Shown: positions 1-8,434 of the stretch, in pieces
Layout: each line of letters opens with the position of its first letter
Position numbering within the stretch: the first letter of the stretch is position 1
NCBI RefSeq assembly: GCF_032154225.1
Contig: NZ_JALDYF010000006.1
Coordinates: 124,001-188,000 of the forward strand
From: Psychrobacillus sp032154225
GTDB taxonomy: Bacteria > Bacillota > Bacilli > Bacillales_A > Planococcaceae
Length of the DNA stretch: 64,000 nucleotides
Direction: 5' to 3'
Translations under genes and position numbers: made by a program
Notes under the pieces: generated by a model
The model's database searches: none
Told to the model about the DNA's origin: nothing
Seen by the model: only the letters and a program-made list of their open reading frames with translations

Positions 1-1
1 G

Positions 2-70
2 GCGAACGGAGAAAAAATATCGGTTAGTCAGTCTTACTCTAGTTATTTCCGCAAACTATTAGGATTTTAG
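2..70 (+). CDS. C-terminal end of a protein, possibly LytTR DNA-binding domain
   Basis: The window opens inside an open frame of 22 codons that ends with TAG at 68-70, just before a strong terminator. The translated tail NGEKISVSQSYSSYFRKLLG resembles the end of LytTR-type DNA-binding domains, which typically finish with NGE-x-I-P-V-S-R-S-Y...L-K-x-L-L. The rest of the gene lies outside the window, so the family call is an inference from about 20 residues. Confidence 0.45.
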   Translation, partial: ANGEKISVSQSYSSYFRKLLGF

Positions 71-73
71 AAG

Positions 74-121
74 AACGCTTGAACAAAGAGGAAAGTGCCT
101 CGTAGTTCAAGCGTTTTTTTA
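74..121 (+). terminator. Intrinsic terminator
   Basis: A perfect 11-bp inverted repeat (AACGCTTGAAC at 74-84, GTTCAAGCGTT at 105-115) is followed by a T run. It closes the truncated gene at the window start. Confidence 0.85.
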
Positions 122-294
122 CTTTTTTCTCTTCTTTTGAAAATAAAAAGGCATTTAAAGGAGAAAACATGCTGTTTCAGTAATAAAAGTTTCTGCTTTG
201 ATCAATAAAAAGATGTATTCGTCAAGTTTTTTCTAAATTGTGACAACACACGATAAAATTATTATTATGCTATATCAAAGGGGGATCTCAAGTT

Positions 295-1809
295 ATGGAA
301 CAAAACCTAGGACGTATTAAAAATACTAGTTTACATAGCCATGTTGTGAGTGCAGAAGAAGCTGCTTCATGGATTCAAGATGGAATGACTTTAGGTTTAA
401 GTGGATTTACTCGTGCGGGAGATGCGAAAGCGGTTCCATTTGCTTTAGTAGAGCGAGCAAAGGATGAACTTTTTAAAGTTAATATTTTTACAGGAGCTTC
501 TTTAGGCTCTGATATAGATAGATTATTGTCGGAAGCAGGAATTGTGAATAAGCGTTTACCATTCCAAGCGGATGCTTCGATGCGCAAAAATATAAATTCA
601 GGTAATCATTTGTTTGTGGACCAGCATTTATCACATACTGCGGAGATGCTTAGAGCAGGTACTTTGCCTACAATTGACTTCGCTATTGTGGAAGCGGTTT
701 CAATCACAGCGGACGGAATGATTATTCCGACTACGTCTGTAGGGAATTCATTAGCATTTGTCTCGAATGCAAAAAATATTATTGTAGAAATCAATATGGG
801 GCAATCAGAACTATTAGAGGGATTACATGATTTGTACGAGCCGGCGGAACAAGGAAAAAGATTGCCGATTCCATTAACTAAAGTAGATGATCGTATTGGA
901 ACAGTAGGTATTCCTTTCGACCCTGCCAAATTAAAAGGAATCGTGGTTACGAAAAATACGGATTCACCATCACCAATTGTTCAGCCAGATCATGAAACAG
1001 AAGAAATGGCTCAGCATTTGATCTCTTTCTTACGCAAAGAGGTAAGTGAAGGTAGAATGACTGATAAGCTAGCTCCTCTTCAATCTGGTATTGGTTCGGT
1101 TGCAAATGCTGTGTTACACGGAATGATCGATTCGGAGTTTGAAGATTTACAAGTCTATTCGGAAGTACTACAAGACTCTGTGTTCGATTTAATCGATGCT
1201 GGTAAAGTAAACTTTGCATCTGCATGTTCGATTACACTCTCGGAAGAGAAAATGAAGCAAGTTTACGGTAACTTTGAACAATATCGTGATCAGCTTGTGT
1301 TAAGACCGCAAGAAATCACAAATCATCCAGAAATTATTCGCCGACTTGGATTGATTTCGATTAATACAGCGCTTGAATTCGATATTTACGGAAACGTGAA
1401 TTCAACGCATGTTTCTGGAACGAAAATGATGAATGGTATTGGTGGTTCTGGTGACTTCGCGCGTAATGCACGAATAGCGATTTTTGTGACAAAATCAATT
1501 GCTAAAAATGGGGACATTTCAAGTGTTGTTCCTTTCGTAGCACATGTAGATCATACCGAGCATGATGTTGATGTAGTGGTGACAGAGCAGGGGTATGCAG
1601 ATTTACGTGGGTTGGCACCAAGGGAACGTGCAGAGCTTATTATTAATAATTGTGTTCATCCAATGTATAAGGAGCAATTGTTTAATTATTACGAGGAAGC
1701 TTTAACACGTGGTGGACAAACTCCACATGTGCTAGAAAAAGCATTCTCTTTCCATACAAATTTAGCAACTAACGGAACAATGTTAGAGAGAGTAAAAGTA
1801 TTAGTATAA
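295..1809 (+). CDS. Acetyl-CoA hydrolase / succinyl-CoA:acetate CoA-transferase family protein
   Basis: This 504-residue protein has the length and layout of the Ach1/AarC/ScpC family, which moves CoA between acyl-CoA and acetate or succinate, or hydrolyses acetyl-CoA, in the cytosol. An N-terminal CoA-transferase half (roughly residues 15-220) is followed by a C-terminal half with the motif YSEVLQD, whose Glu is the expected catalytic residue. The glycine-rich GIGGSGDFARNA loop and the EQGYADLRGLAP motif near the end are typical. The start is ATG after GGGGGATCT. It is monocistronic, with terminators on both sides. CoA-transferase versus hydrolase activity cannot be decided from sequence alone. 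Confidence 0.88.
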   Translation: MEQNLGRIKNTSLHSHVVSAEEAASWIQDGMTLGLSGFTRAGDAKAVPFALVERAKDELFKVNIFTGASLGSDIDRLLSEAGIVNKRLPFQADASMRKNINSGNHLFVDQHLSHTAEMLRAGTLPTIDFAIVEAVSITADGMIIPTTSVGNSLAFVSNAKNIIVEINMGQSELLEGLHDLYEPAEQGKRLPIPLTKVDDRIGTVGIPFDPAKLKGIVVTKNTDSPSPIVQPDHETEEMAQHLISFLRKEVSEGRMTDKLAPLQSGIGSVANAVLHGMIDSEFEDLQVYSEVLQDSVFDLIDAGKVNFASACSITLSEEKMKQVYGNFEQYRDQLVLRPQEITNHPEIIRRLGLISINTALEFDIYGNVNSTHVSGTKMMNGIGGSGDFARNARIAIFVTKSIAKNGDISSVVPFVAHVDHTEHDVDVVVTEQGYADLRGLAPRERAELIINNCVHPMYKEQLFNYYEEALTRGGQTPHVLEKAFSFHTNLATNGTMLERVKVLV

Positions 1810-1821
1810 TATTTTTTAAAG

Positions 1822-1846
1822 CCTCATCTTCGGATGGGGTTTTTTT
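1822..1846 (+). terminator. Intrinsic terminator with TTCG loop
   Basis: A 7-bp stem (CCTCATC / GATGGGG, one G-T pair) closes a TTCG tetraloop and is followed by seven T. It lies 12 bases after the CoA-transferase stop codon. Confidence 0.85.
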
Positions 1847-1875
1847 ATTGTAGAGGATAAGTTAATAAATTAACA

Positions 1876-1914
1876 AATAAAAACTGTCCAAGAATAGAGT
1901 ATCCCTGGACAGTT
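1876..1914 (-). terminator. Intrinsic terminator of the YitT gene
   Basis: A perfect 9-bp repeat (AACTGTCCA at 1882-1890, TGGACAGTT at 1906-1914) is followed, read on the minus strand, by a T-rich tract. It lies just beyond the stop codon of the minus-strand gene. Confidence 0.75.
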
Positions 1915-1936
1915 CAGATTGACGATAAAAGTGTTA

Positions 1937-2845
1937 TTAATGAATATCTTTTTTCTTGAATCGTCCACCACGAACTTCCGCAATATTCCCTACAGCTAGA
2001 AATGCACGTGGATCAATTTCTTCGACAATTACTTTAAGTTTAGCTTCTTCTAATCGTGTAATAACTGTGAAAATGATTTTTTTATTATCTCCAGTATATG
2101 CACCTTCTCCGTGCAAATAAGTAACCCCACGACCAAGACGATCCATAATAGCATCCCCAATATCCTCGATGGCTTCGCTAATAATGTAGATAGATTTGGA
2201 TTCATCTAGTCCTTGAATCACAATATCAATTGTTTTAAATGCGATGAAATAGGCTATGAATGAATACATTGCTTGTTCCCAAGTGAAGACAAAGCCGGCA
2301 ACAGAAAAAATAACTAAGTTAATAATCATAATTATTTCTCCTACTGAAAAAGGAAGAGCTTTGTTGAATAAAATCGCTAGTATTTCAGAACCGTCTAAAG
2401 ATCCTCCATTTCGAATGACTAGACCAACTCCTATTCCTAGAACAATACCGCCAAAGACAGTAGAAAGTATTAAATCAGTCGTAATTGGATCAACAGTATG
2501 TAAAAGTGAAGTGAAAATGGATAGAACGGTAATCCCGAATAGTGTAGATAAGGCGAAGGTTTTCCCGATTTGCTTATAGCCTAGGAAAAAGAAAGGAATG
2601 TTTAAGACGAATATGAATATCCCCAAACGCACTCCAGTTAAGTGAGATAAAATGATTGAGACACCAACTACTCCACCATCTAAAATTTGGTTTGGAACTA
2701 AAAATAGTTCTAGTCCGATAGCCATTAAGATTGCTCCTAAAGCAATCATCAATGTACGTATTACTACGATTTTTTTGGGAGTCCTCTTATGGGGTACTTT
2801 TGTTGTTTTAGCTTTCTTGTTGGCTTCTTGCGTTATAGCACTCAA
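1937..2845 (-). CDS. YitT family membrane protein (DUF161/DUF2179)
   Basis: A 302-residue integral membrane protein. The first ~40 residues are basic and cytosolic. Five or six hydrophobic segments follow between about 28 and 215, including IVLGIGVGLVIRNGGSLDGSE, a glycine-rich signature of the YitT_membrane family. The last ~85 residues form a soluble DUF2179-type domain (FTVITRLEEAKLKVIVEEID). YitT-family proteins are widespread in Firmicutes without an established general function. The gene stands alone on the minus strand and ends at its own terminator. Confidence 0.85.
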   Translation of the reverse strand: MSAITQEANKKAKTTKVPHKRTPKKIVVIRTLMIALGAILMAIGLELFLVPNQILDGGVVGVSIILSHLTGVRLGIFIFVLNIPFFFLGYKQIGKTFALSTLFGITVLSIFTSLLHTVDPITTDLILSTVFGGIVLGIGVGLVIRNGGSLDGSEILAILFNKALPFSVGEIIMIINLVIFSVAGFVFTWEQAMYSFIAYFIAFKTIDIVIQGLDESKSIYIISEAIEDIGDAIMDRLGRGVTYLHGEGAYTGDNKKIIFTVITRLEEAKLKVIVEEIDPRAFLAVGNIAEVRGGRFKKKDIH

Positions 2846-2957
2846 TAGCGATCTCCTCGTTTCTAAAAATAGCTTCTTTTATTATTTTATATAATATGTT
2901 GGTATAGTGAAAGGGATATGCACGGATTTATGTAAAATAATCCTAGAGTAAATGTAA

Positions 2958-2968
2958 TATGCTATAAT
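2958..2968 (+). promoter_or_regulatory. Extended -10 promoter for the DedA gene
   Basis: TATGCTATAAT contains TGN directly before a consensus TATAAT (2963-2968), an extended -10 element. No good -35 is visible. It lies about 35 bases upstream of the DedA start. Confidence 0.5.
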
Positions 2969-3002
2969 TAGTGATGAAATTATTAGGAAAGTGAGAATAT
3001 AA

Positions 3003-3644
3003 ATGACAATTATACAAGGTCTAATTAGTTTCATTTTGCATATAGATGAGCATTTAGTTGATATTATTGGAATGTTTGACGTCTGGTCATATGCTATCTT
3101 ATTTTTGATCGTTTTTGTAGAGACTGGAGTCGTTATTTTTCCTTTCTTACCGGGCGATTCTTTGTTATTTGCTAGTGGAGCGTTTGCGGCAATAGGATCA
3201 TTTCATATTGGATTTTTAATGCTTGTTTTTTTTATTTCGGCTGTGCTTGGAGATACGATGAACTATCATATTGGTAAAAAAGTAGGTACTTCAATTCCTC
3301 CAAATAGCTTTTTAGGAAAGTTGATCAATCAGGAAAAAATGTTGAAAGCGCAACAGTTTTTTAATAAGCATGGCGGAAAAACAATCGTAATTGCACGTTT
3401 CATGCCTTTTATCCGTACATTTGCACCGTTTGTTGCAGGGGCAAGTCAGATGAATTATCGTTATTTTATTATGTATAATGTGACTGGAGCAGCATTATGG
3501 GTAGGATTATGTACGATGCTTGGTTATTTCTTTGGGAACATACCAATTATTAAAGAAAACTTTTCGACTGTTTTATTGCTGATCATATTCATTTCCGTAT
3601 TACCTGGAATCATTGGATTTATAAAAAGTCGTTTTAAAAAATAA
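3003..3644 (+). CDS. DedA family membrane protein
   Basis: 213 residues with the DedA/SNARE-associated (VTT) layout. FVETGVVIFPFLPGDSLL near residue 40 contains the family motif E-T-G...P-x-x-P-G-D. GDTMNYHIGKKVG and the basic FNKHGGKTIVIARFMPFIRT segment (about 120-145) follow, with membrane helices at both ends. DedA proteins act in the cytoplasmic membrane in lipid-carrier flipping and envelope homeostasis; some members recycle undecaprenyl phosphate. The substrate of this member is not shown by the sequence. It is monocistronic and ends in a terminator that overlaps its stop codon. Confidence 0.9.
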   Translation: MTIIQGLISFILHIDEHLVDIIGMFDVWSYAILFLIVFVETGVVIFPFLPGDSLLFASGAFAAIGSFHIGFLMLVFFISAVLGDTMNYHIGKKVGTSIPPNSFLGKLINQEKMLKAQQFFNKHGGKTIVIARFMPFIRTFAPFVAGASQMNYRYFIMYNVTGAALWVGLCTMLGYFFGNIPIIKENFSTVLLLIIFISVLPGIIGFIKSRFKK

Positions 3645-3676
3645 CTTGTTGCGCTTAGGCAATAAGTTATTTTTTT
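3641..3676 (+). terminator. Intrinsic terminator overlapping a stop codon
   Basis: A perfect 12-bp stem (ATAACTTGTTGC / GCAATAAGTTAT) is followed by seven T. The first arm contains the TAA of the DedA gene. Confidence 0.85.
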
Positions 3677-3755
3677 GAAATAAAAACAGAACAGTTGTAA
3701 TATTCTTTTTTATCTGACAAAATAGATCTGAAGCTATTTTTTTATTTTAATAGTT

Positions 3756-3771
3756 TTGTAAGCGCATACAA
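3756..3771 (+). promoter_or_regulatory. cre site (CcpA operator) upstream of aldehyde dehydrogenase
   Basis: TTGTAAGCGCATACAA matches the Bacillus catabolite-responsive consensus WTGNAANCGNWNNCW at every defined position and is close to palindromic. It lies 68 bases before the dehydrogenase start codon, so carbon catabolite repression of the two-gene unit is likely. CcpA binding is an inference. Confidence 0.7.
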
Positions 3772-3838
3772 ATGACTTCGGGAACATATTATTTGTATTG
3801 TGTGAAAAAGAAAAAGATACCTAGGGAGGAATTACAGA

Positions 3839-5359
3839 ATGACATACGCATTTCCGAATACGGCAGGCTCGATAGTTACATTTAGGGACAAGTATGAGAA
3901 CTACATTAATGGTGAATGGACAGCTCCGGCACAAGGACAGTATTTTGATAATATTACTCCAGTAACAGGTAAAGTATTTACACAAGTAGCGCGTTCTACA
4001 GCAGAAGATATTGAGCTAGCTTTAGATGCTGCACATGCAGCGAAAGAAGCGTGGGGCTCAACTTCTGTAACAGAAAGATCAAATATATTAAATAAAATAG
4101 CAAATCGTATGGAAGAAAATTTAGAAATGCTAGCAGTTGCAGAAACATGGGATAACGGAAAAGCAGTTCGTGAAACATTAAATGCCGATTTACCATTAGC
4201 AATTGATCATTTCCGCTATTTTGCAGGAGCCATTCGTGCGCAAGAAGGCGGGCTAAGCCAAATTGATAATGATACAGTTGCATATCACTTCCATGAACCA
4301 CTTGGTGTAGTTGGACAAATTATTCCTTGGAATTTCCCAATCTTAATGGCTGTTTGGAAACTAGCACCAGCTCTTGCTGCTGGAAACTGTGTTGTTCTAA
4401 AACCAGCTGAGCAAACGCCAGCATCTATTTTAGTATTAGTAGAGTTAATTGGAGATTTATTGCCACCGGGTGTTTTAAATATTGTAAATGGTTTTGGCTT
4501 AGAAGCTGGCAAACCGCTAGCGTCTAGTCCACGAATTAGTAAAATTGCGTTCACAGGTGAGACGACAACAGGACGTCTTATTATGCAGTATGCGTCTCAA
4601 AATCTAATCCCAGTTACACTAGAGCTTGGAGGGAAATCTCCAAATATTTTCTTCGAAGATATTATGGATGAAGACGATGCTTTTTTAGATAAGGCCATTG
4701 AAGGATTTGTCATGTTTGCTCTGAATCAAGGGGAAGTGTGTACTTGTCCATCTCGTGTATTAATCCAAGAATCGATTTATGATAGATTTATGGAGCGAGT
4801 GCTTGCGCGTGTAGAGGCGATTAAAATTGGAAATCCTTTAGATCCTTCTACGATGATGGGTGCTCAAGCTTCCAACGAACAAATGGAAAAAATCTTATCT
4901 TACTTAGATATTGGGAAGCAAGAAGGCGCGGAGTGTTTAATAGGTGGGGAGCGTAATTCACTAGATGGTGAGTTTGCTGAAGGCTATTATATTAAGCCAA
5001 CTGTGTTCAAAGGAACGAATAATATGCGCATTTTCCAAGAAGAAATTTTTGGACCAGTTGTTTCTGTAACAACTTTTAAAACGAAAGAGGAAGCATTGGA
5101 AATTGCAAATGATACATTATACGGATTAGGTTCAGGTATTTGGACGCGTAATATGAATACAGCTTACCGTTTTGGACGTAGTATTCAAGCAGGCCGTGTT
5201 TGGACAAACTGCTATCACCAATATCCAGCGCATGCTGCATTTGGCGGATACAAAATGTCAGGTATCGGTCGTGAAAATCACTTAATGATGCTTAATCATT
5301 ATCAGCAAACGAAAAATCTATTAGTTAGTTACAGTGAAAACAAACAAGGATTCTTTTGA
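3839..5359 (+). CDS. NAD-dependent aldehyde dehydrogenase (acetaldehyde/AldA-ExaC type)
   Basis: A 506-residue class aldehyde dehydrogenase that oxidises aldehydes to acids with NAD(P). Visible motifs are the Rossmann segment IIPWNFPILMAVWKLAPALA, AFTGETTTGR, the general-base motif LELGGKSPN and the catalytic cysteine in NQGEVCTCPSR. The C-terminal HAAFGGYKMSGIGREN is standard. Sequence style and the adjoining DUF779 gene match the AcoD/ExaC acetaldehyde dehydrogenase subgroup. It lacks CoA-acylating features, unlike EutE in this window. The ATG follows GGGAGGAAT. The upstream cre site suggests glucose repression. Confidence 0.92.
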   Translation: MTYAFPNTAGSIVTFRDKYENYINGEWTAPAQGQYFDNITPVTGKVFTQVARSTAEDIELALDAAHAAKEAWGSTSVTERSNILNKIANRMEENLEMLAVAETWDNGKAVRETLNADLPLAIDHFRYFAGAIRAQEGGLSQIDNDTVAYHFHEPLGVVGQIIPWNFPILMAVWKLAPALAAGNCVVLKPAEQTPASILVLVELIGDLLPPGVLNIVNGFGLEAGKPLASSPRISKIAFTGETTTGRLIMQYASQNLIPVTLELGGKSPNIFFEDIMDEDDAFLDKAIEGFVMFALNQGEVCTCPSRVLIQESIYDRFMERVLARVEAIKIGNPLDPSTMMGAQASNEQMEKILSYLDIGKQEGAECLIGGERNSLDGEFAEGYYIKPTVFKGTNNMRIFQEEIFGPVVSVTTFKTKEEALEIANDTLYGLGSGIWTRNMNTAYRFGRSIQAGRVWTNCYHQYPAHAAFGGYKMSGIGRENHLMMLNHYQQTKNLLVSYSENKQGFF

Positions 5360-5379
5360 TTCGGAAAGGGTGAGTGTGG

Positions 5380-5736
5380 ATGATTGATCGCGTAATGGCA
5401 ACTGACGCTGCACTTGAACTCATTGAATTATTGAAGAGTAAGCATGGACCTCTTATGTTTCACCAATCAGGAGGATGCTGTGATGGATCTTCTCCTATGT
5501 GCTATCCCGATGGTGATTTAATCATTGGCGATCAGGACGTGTTATTAGGTCATATAGGTGAAGTCCCATTTTATATGCATAAAAACCAGTTCGATTACTG
5601 GAAGCATACACAGCTTATCATTGATGTAGTGGATGGTCGGGGAGGAATGTTTTCCCTTGAAGGAGTCGAGGGAAAACGCTTTTTAACAAGATCCCGAGCG
5701 TTTACGGACGAAGAGTCTAAGCAATTGAATGCTTAA
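5380..5736 (+). CDS. DUF779 protein, partner of aldehyde dehydrogenase
   Basis: A 118-residue soluble protein of the DUF779 family. The cysteine cluster SGGCCDGSSPMCYPDGD near residue 30 is its hallmark and could bind metal. Genes of this family commonly follow an AldA/ExaC-type dehydrogenase, as here with a 20-base gap. Function is unknown. A GTG lies in frame 6 bases upstream, but the ATG at 5380 sits 9 bases after GGAAAGGG and is the better start. Confidence 0.85.
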   Translation: MIDRVMATDAALELIELLKSKHGPLMFHQSGGCCDGSSPMCYPDGDLIIGDQDVLLGHIGEVPFYMHKNQFDYWKHTQLIIDVVDGRGGMFSLEGVEGKRFLTRSRAFTDEESKQLNA

Positions 5737-5742
5737 AAAATA

Positions 5743-5789
5743 GCGAATTAGAGAGCCTAATATTACGGGCTTTCTAGTTCGCATTTTTA
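5743..5789 (+). terminator. Intrinsic terminator
   Basis: A long stem (GCGAATTAGAGAGCC pairing with GGGCTTTCTAGTTCGC, minor mismatches) is followed by ATTTTTA. It ends the dehydrogenase/DUF779 unit. Confidence 0.8.
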
Positions 5790-5854
5790 CTTCTCTAGTA
5801 GGATTCAGCTATACTGAATATAAGATTATATACATGAAAGAGGTTGCTTATCAT

Positions 5855-6586
5855 ATGGTACAAAAATTATTACGTGCACATGCATCTGTTCGAAAATATA
5901 AAGACTACATACTTTCTAAGGAAGAAATTTCAGAGCTTGTTGAAACTGCCCAACATGCTGCAAGTTCTCACTTCGTTCAAGCATATAGCGTTATTTGGAT
6001 TACTGAGGAATTAAAAAAAGAAGAACTAGGAAAACTATCTGGTAATCCTAAGCAATTTGAAACGGCTGGAGCTGCCTTATTACTTTGTGCGGATTTTCAC
6101 CGACTACAAGTAGCGGGGGAATTGCAAAATACTATCATTGACATTGATACAACAGAAAACGTGTTAGTAGGAACAGTGGATGTTGCGTTATTTGCTCAAA
6201 ACCTAGTAATAGCTGCGGAGTCAAAAGGATATGGAATTTGTTTCATCGGTGGTGTGCGAAATGAGCCAGCTACTATCAGTCAATTATTTAATTTACCTGA
6301 GGGCGTTTTTCCTTTATTTGCGATTACTTTAGGTGTGCCAGATCAGCAGAATGAAGTGAAGCCACGCTTACCAGTTGCGGCAATATTACATGAAAATACA
6401 TATGATGATTCAGATTACGAGAAGCTTTTAAAGGAATACGATCAAACAATGGCCGACTATTATGTGAGCCGTGGAGCGAACCAAAAAGTTGCGACTTGGA
6501 CGAAGCAAATGGCAGATTTTTTGGAGAAGCCACGTCGTCCACATATGGCGGATTTTCTATCAAGTAAAGGGTTCCATTTGAAGTAA
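5855..6586 (+). CDS. FMN-dependent NAD(P)H oxidoreductase (NfrA/nitroreductase family)
   Basis: 243 residues of the nitroreductase fold. The N-terminal HASVRKYKD binds FMN phosphate in this family. ESKGYGICFIGGVRNEP and LFAITLGVPDQQNEVKPRLP (about 135-180) are characteristic of NfrA-type flavin reductases. The C-terminal ~60 residues form the extra helical arm of the NfrA subgroup. These enzymes reduce flavins, nitro- or azo-compounds with NADPH; the physiological substrate is unknown. An earlier in-frame ATG exists at 5834, but the ATG at 5855 lies 11 bases after AAAGAGG and gives the family's usual N-terminus. The AlkD-like gene follows closely. Confidence 0.85.
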   Translation: MVQKLLRAHASVRKYKDYILSKEEISELVETAQHAASSHFVQAYSVIWITEELKKEELGKLSGNPKQFETAGAALLLCADFHRLQVAGELQNTIIDIDTTENVLVGTVDVALFAQNLVIAAESKGYGICFIGGVRNEPATISQLFNLPEGVFPLFAITLGVPDQQNEVKPRLPVAAILHENTYDDSDYEKLLKEYDQTMADYYVSRGANQKVATWTKQMADFLEKPRRPHMADFLSSKGFHLK

Positions 6587-6601
6587 TAAAGGGGAATGTA
6601 T

Positions 6602-7276
6602 ATGAAACGAACATGGTCTACAGAGTTAGTTAAAAGCTATATGGAGCCGCATCGAGATGAAGAAAAGGCAGGACCAATGGCAAAATATATGAAGAATAAA
6701 TTTCCATATTTAGGGATAAAAACACCCGAGCGAAGACAAATTTTTTATACGATTGTAAAGGAAAATGAACTTCCTTCTCTTGAGTTGATGCAACAAGAAG
6801 TATGGGCTCTTTTTGAATTAGATGAACGAGAGTATCAGTATGTTGCAATCGAGTTATTAGCTCAATTCAAAAAGCAGCTTACGATTGATGACTTAGCTTT
6901 CTGTCAAAAGCTCATCGAAAAAAAGTCTTGGTGGGATAGTGTGGATGGAATAGCTCCGGGTCTTGTCGGCGGAATAGTGAAGATGAATAGAGCAGAAGGA
7001 GAAGCCGTTATGGTCGAGTGGGCTAAATCTGCTAATATGTGGACAAACCGTGCTTCTATTTTACATCAATTAAAATTTAAAAAAGATACAAATGAAGAGC
7101 TCCTTTTTGCGACGATTATACGGCATGCGGCATCAAAAGAATTTTTTATCCAAAAGGCTATAGGATGGGTATTGAGAGAGTATGCAAAAACAAACCCTGA
7201 AGTAGTGCGCCAATTCGTCCATAATAACGAGCTGGCTCCTTTAAGTAAAAGAGAAGCATTGAAGCATATTAAATAG
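6602..7276 (+). CDS. DNA alkylation repair protein (AlkD-like HEAT-repeat glycosylase)
   Basis: 224 residues of the AlkD family, an all-helical HEAT-like DNA glycosylase that removes N3- and N7-alkylated purines. GIKTPERRQIF near the start, KKSWWDSVDGIAP (Trp and the catalytic Asp), MWTNRASILHQL (Arg) and AIGWVLREYAK (Trp) match the DNA-lesion cleft of characterised members. The start at 6602 follows AAAGGGGAA; an ATG at 6596 would overlap that ribosome-binding site. The gene begins 15 bases after the nitroreductase, suggesting a two-gene stress operon. Confidence 0.88.
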   Translation: MKRTWSTELVKSYMEPHRDEEKAGPMAKYMKNKFPYLGIKTPERRQIFYTIVKENELPSLELMQQEVWALFELDEREYQYVAIELLAQFKKQLTIDDLAFCQKLIEKKSWWDSVDGIAPGLVGGIVKMNRAEGEAVMVEWAKSANMWTNRASILHQLKFKKDTNEELLFATIIRHAASKEFFIQKAIGWVLREYAKTNPEVVRQFVHNNELAPLSKREALKHIK

Positions 7277-7284
7277 AGCGAATA

Positions 7285-7331
7285 AAAAACGTGTTGTGAG
7301 TGGTCCAGTAGCCACTTACAACACGTTTTTT
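7285..7331. terminator. Bidirectional terminator between convergent genes
   Basis: A near-perfect 20-bp stem (AAAAACGTGTTGTGAGTGG and its complement) is flanked by A and T runs, so it can stop both the + strand AlkD transcript and the - strand CAP transcript. Confidence 0.85.
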
Positions 7332-7334
7332 CCG

Positions 7335-8417
7335 TTATTTTGAATAGAAGTTCTCGGTGTAGTAGGGAGTATTTTCTTTATTGAACGCCGTTCCTACTCC
7401 TAAAAAGGTATAGTCGGTGCTTAATATGTTGTTACGATGGCCGATTGAATTCATTAATCCTTCGTGCGCAAAGATACTACTTGCTTGTCCATAAGCTAGA
7501 TTTTCTCCTGCGTAGGTGAATTTTAATCCGTCTTCTGCCAGTCGGTCGAATGGAGATTTCCCTTTTAAATTTTCATGGCTAAAATAATTATACGTTGCCA
7601 TGTCCGTACTATGTTTTCGAGCCGTTTCGCTAGTAGATTCATCATACGTAAGGATTGACAGGCCATGAGAAACTCTTGTGGCATTTGTTAAGTCGAAAAG
7701 TTGATATTCAAATCCTGCTGTCAGCTCTTCGGAAGGAGTTCCAAATGTAGATGTGTGATTCTTTTCAACAGACATCTTGACAATTTGTATAGCTGTAATT
7801 GTATTGTTTTCATGTACATCATAGAAAATAGTAACATAGCTGTCATCGATTAAAAACAAGTCATACTCTCCTTTTTCAGGCAATATATAGACGATGTTTC
7901 CTTTCTTCAGCTTGGAAAGAGGTTCTCCAAGTACAGTATGGACCTCATTTCTAGTGCTATCTATATCGACTCCTAAAAAGGAAGACGGAGAAGGTTGGTT
8001 TGTAAACATAGCATTTACGGTGTTGCTTTTATCATAGGATATCATCATGAAGTTTTGGTAGTTTTCATGATAGGTATGCCATACTAAATTATATTCGTTC
8101 ATGCTTACTCTCTTTGCTGTGCCGTAAAGTTTTTCAATTTCACTTTTTTTCATTCCGATGGTGATTTGATCTAGTTTAATACCACTTCCTGAAGTTGCTT
8201 CTTCGTTAGAAGAAATTTTAGTTGTGGGTTCTTCATTAATTTCTAACCAATAGGCTTTTGCTTCGTTCAAATAACGATCTACTTCTAATGAATCAACCCA
8301 TTTATCAACGGGTGCTAAAAAAGAGAGGTCTACATATTGCGCTGCATGTTCTTCCCATAATGGCTTAGAGAAGAAAATCGCTATGATGAAAAGCAGGAAC
8401 CATCCTATTTTTTTCAT
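7335..8417 (-). CDS. CAP (SCP/PR-1) domain protein with CAP-associated domain, YlbC-like
   Basis: 360 residues. One N-terminal membrane segment (about 4-18) should anchor the protein outside the membrane. A CAP-associated domain (about 75-220) contains ITIGMKKSEIEKLYG and a second copy of the same theme, FLGVDIDSTRNEVHTVLGEP. The C-terminal CAP domain (about 230-360) has the signatures SHENLKGKSPFDRL, AGENLAYG and GHRNNIL. The layout equals B. subtilis YlbC. The biochemical role of bacterial CAP proteins is unclear. It starts 17 bases after the SOD gene and is likely co-transcribed with it. Confidence 0.85.
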   Translation of the reverse strand: MKKIGWFLLFIIAIFFSKPLWEEHAAQYVDLSFLAPVDKWVDSLEVDRYLNEAKAYWLEINEEPTTKISSNEEATSGSGIKLDQITIGMKKSEIEKLYGTAKRVSMNEYNLVWHTYHENYQNFMMISYDKSNTVNAMFTNQPSPSSFLGVDIDSTRNEVHTVLGEPLSKLKKGNIVYILPEKGEYDLFLIDDSYVTIFYDVHENNTITAIQIVKMSVEKNHTSTFGTPSEELTAGFEYQLFDLTNATRVSHGLSILTYDESTSETARKHSTDMATYNYFSHENLKGKSPFDRLAEDGLKFTYAGENLAYGQASSIFAHEGLMNSIGHRNNILSTDYTFLGVGTAFNKENTPYYTENFYSK

Positions 8418-8434
8418 ATAATTCTCCTTCCAAC

